64,000 nucleotides of DNA from Actinomycetota bacterium (lineage in GTDB: Bacteria; Actinomycetota; Coriobacteriia; Anaerosomatales; Anaerosomataceae), in the NCBI GenBank assembly GCA_009773565.1, contig WSXY01000008.1, positions 1 through 64,000 of the forward strand, written 5' to 3'. Position 1 is the first letter of the stretch. Each line of letters opens with the position of its first letter. Shown here in pieces: positions 63,778 to 64,000 of this stretch. The notes below the pieces were generated by a model. That model worked only from the letters and a program-made list of their open reading frames with translations, was not told where the DNA came from and did not search any database. The translations under genes and the position numbers were made by a program.

Positions 63778-64000
63778 TCAGTGGTAGTCACAGACCTCAA
63801 CGTCGTAGGCATCCCCGTCAACGAACCGAAAACAGATGCGCCACTGGTCGTTGATCGAGATCGAGTGCTGGTCTTTGCGGTTGCCCCCGAGGGCATGCAG
63901 GCGGTTGCCTGGCGGGACCTTGAGGTCATCCAGTTGGGTCGCCAGGTCCACGTACTCCAGCTTGCGCGCGGCTCGACCGGCTACGTCGGGTGGGAACCGT
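63778..64000 (-). CDS. higB: HigB/RelE-type toxin, 5' end outside window
   Basis: The visible 73 codons end ISINDQWRICFRFVDGDAYD, then VEVCDYH and stop, the C-terminal signature of HigB ribosome-dependent mRNA interferases; earlier blocks GNRLHALGGNRKDQHS also fit. No start codon inside the window. Confidence 0.9.
   Translation of the reverse strand, partial: RFPPDVAGRAARKLEYVDLATQLDDLKVPPGNRLHALGGNRKDQHSISINDQWRICFRFVDGDAYDVEVCDYH

Overview
The window looks like the chromosome of a high-GC actinobacterium, most likely an anaerobic member of the Coriobacteriia. This placement is inferred from gene content, strong GGAGG ribosome binding sites, a PPC/CWB2 surface protein and a Nuo operon without nuoEFG; no rRNA is present to confirm it. 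Almost everything up to 43.7 kb and from 47.5 kb onward is on the minus strand. The glycosyltransferase genes look by eye less GC-rich than the housekeeping left part.

Left part (0.2-24.2 kb), core functions: a site-2 protease, a DHH-CBS-nucleotidyltransferase fusion, a nucleoside salvage pair (phosphopentomutase, pyrimidine-nucleoside phosphorylase), a PilB/GspE ATPase, a FlgM-like protein, and a complete 11-gene nuo operon in the order A-B-C-D-H-I-J-K-L-M-N. It has no nuoE, F or G. Its nuoI gene is replaced by a fusion in which a GltD-type FAD/NAD(P) oxidoreductase sits between the two halves of NuoI. Upstream of nuoA are a sigma-70-like promoter and two Rex-like palindromes. Further on are an ABC-F protein, two small unknown genes, a seven-heme cytochrome c cut from its signal peptide by an in-frame TGA, and tRNA-Val(CAC).

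Middle (24.3-43.7 kb): a PPC/CWB2 surface protein, galE, the initiating sugar transferase and the GDP-fucose genes fcl and gmd. Fcl and gmd are separated by about 10 kb of toxin-antitoxin-like modules: one intact MqsRA pair, three orphan MqsA antitoxins (two with deleted remnants of mqsR), an MqsA stub, three AbiEi-type regulators, two AbiEii-type nucleotidyltransferases (one frameshifted), a Fic protein, and a retropepsin/DUF5678 pair. A dispersed repeat of up to about 160 bp, seven copies in all, marks the module boundaries, giving a cassette-like array with no recombinase in view. A 5'-truncated rfbD and a second rfbD 3'-end scar lie near the two ends.

Right part (44-61.7 kb): a surface polysaccharide locus. 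It holds a nucleotide-sugar epimerase, six glycosyltransferases, one further GT2 gene split by an IS21-family element (with a 6-bp target duplication that restores the frame), an O-antigen polymerase/ligase-like membrane protein, a Wzm/Wzt-type ABC exporter, a BY-kinase with a fused Wzz-like domain, and a membrane-anchored unknown protein. The window ends with an ISLre2-family element (23-bp inverted repeats, 9-bp target duplication) and a HigBA toxin-antitoxin pair whose toxin runs off the edge.
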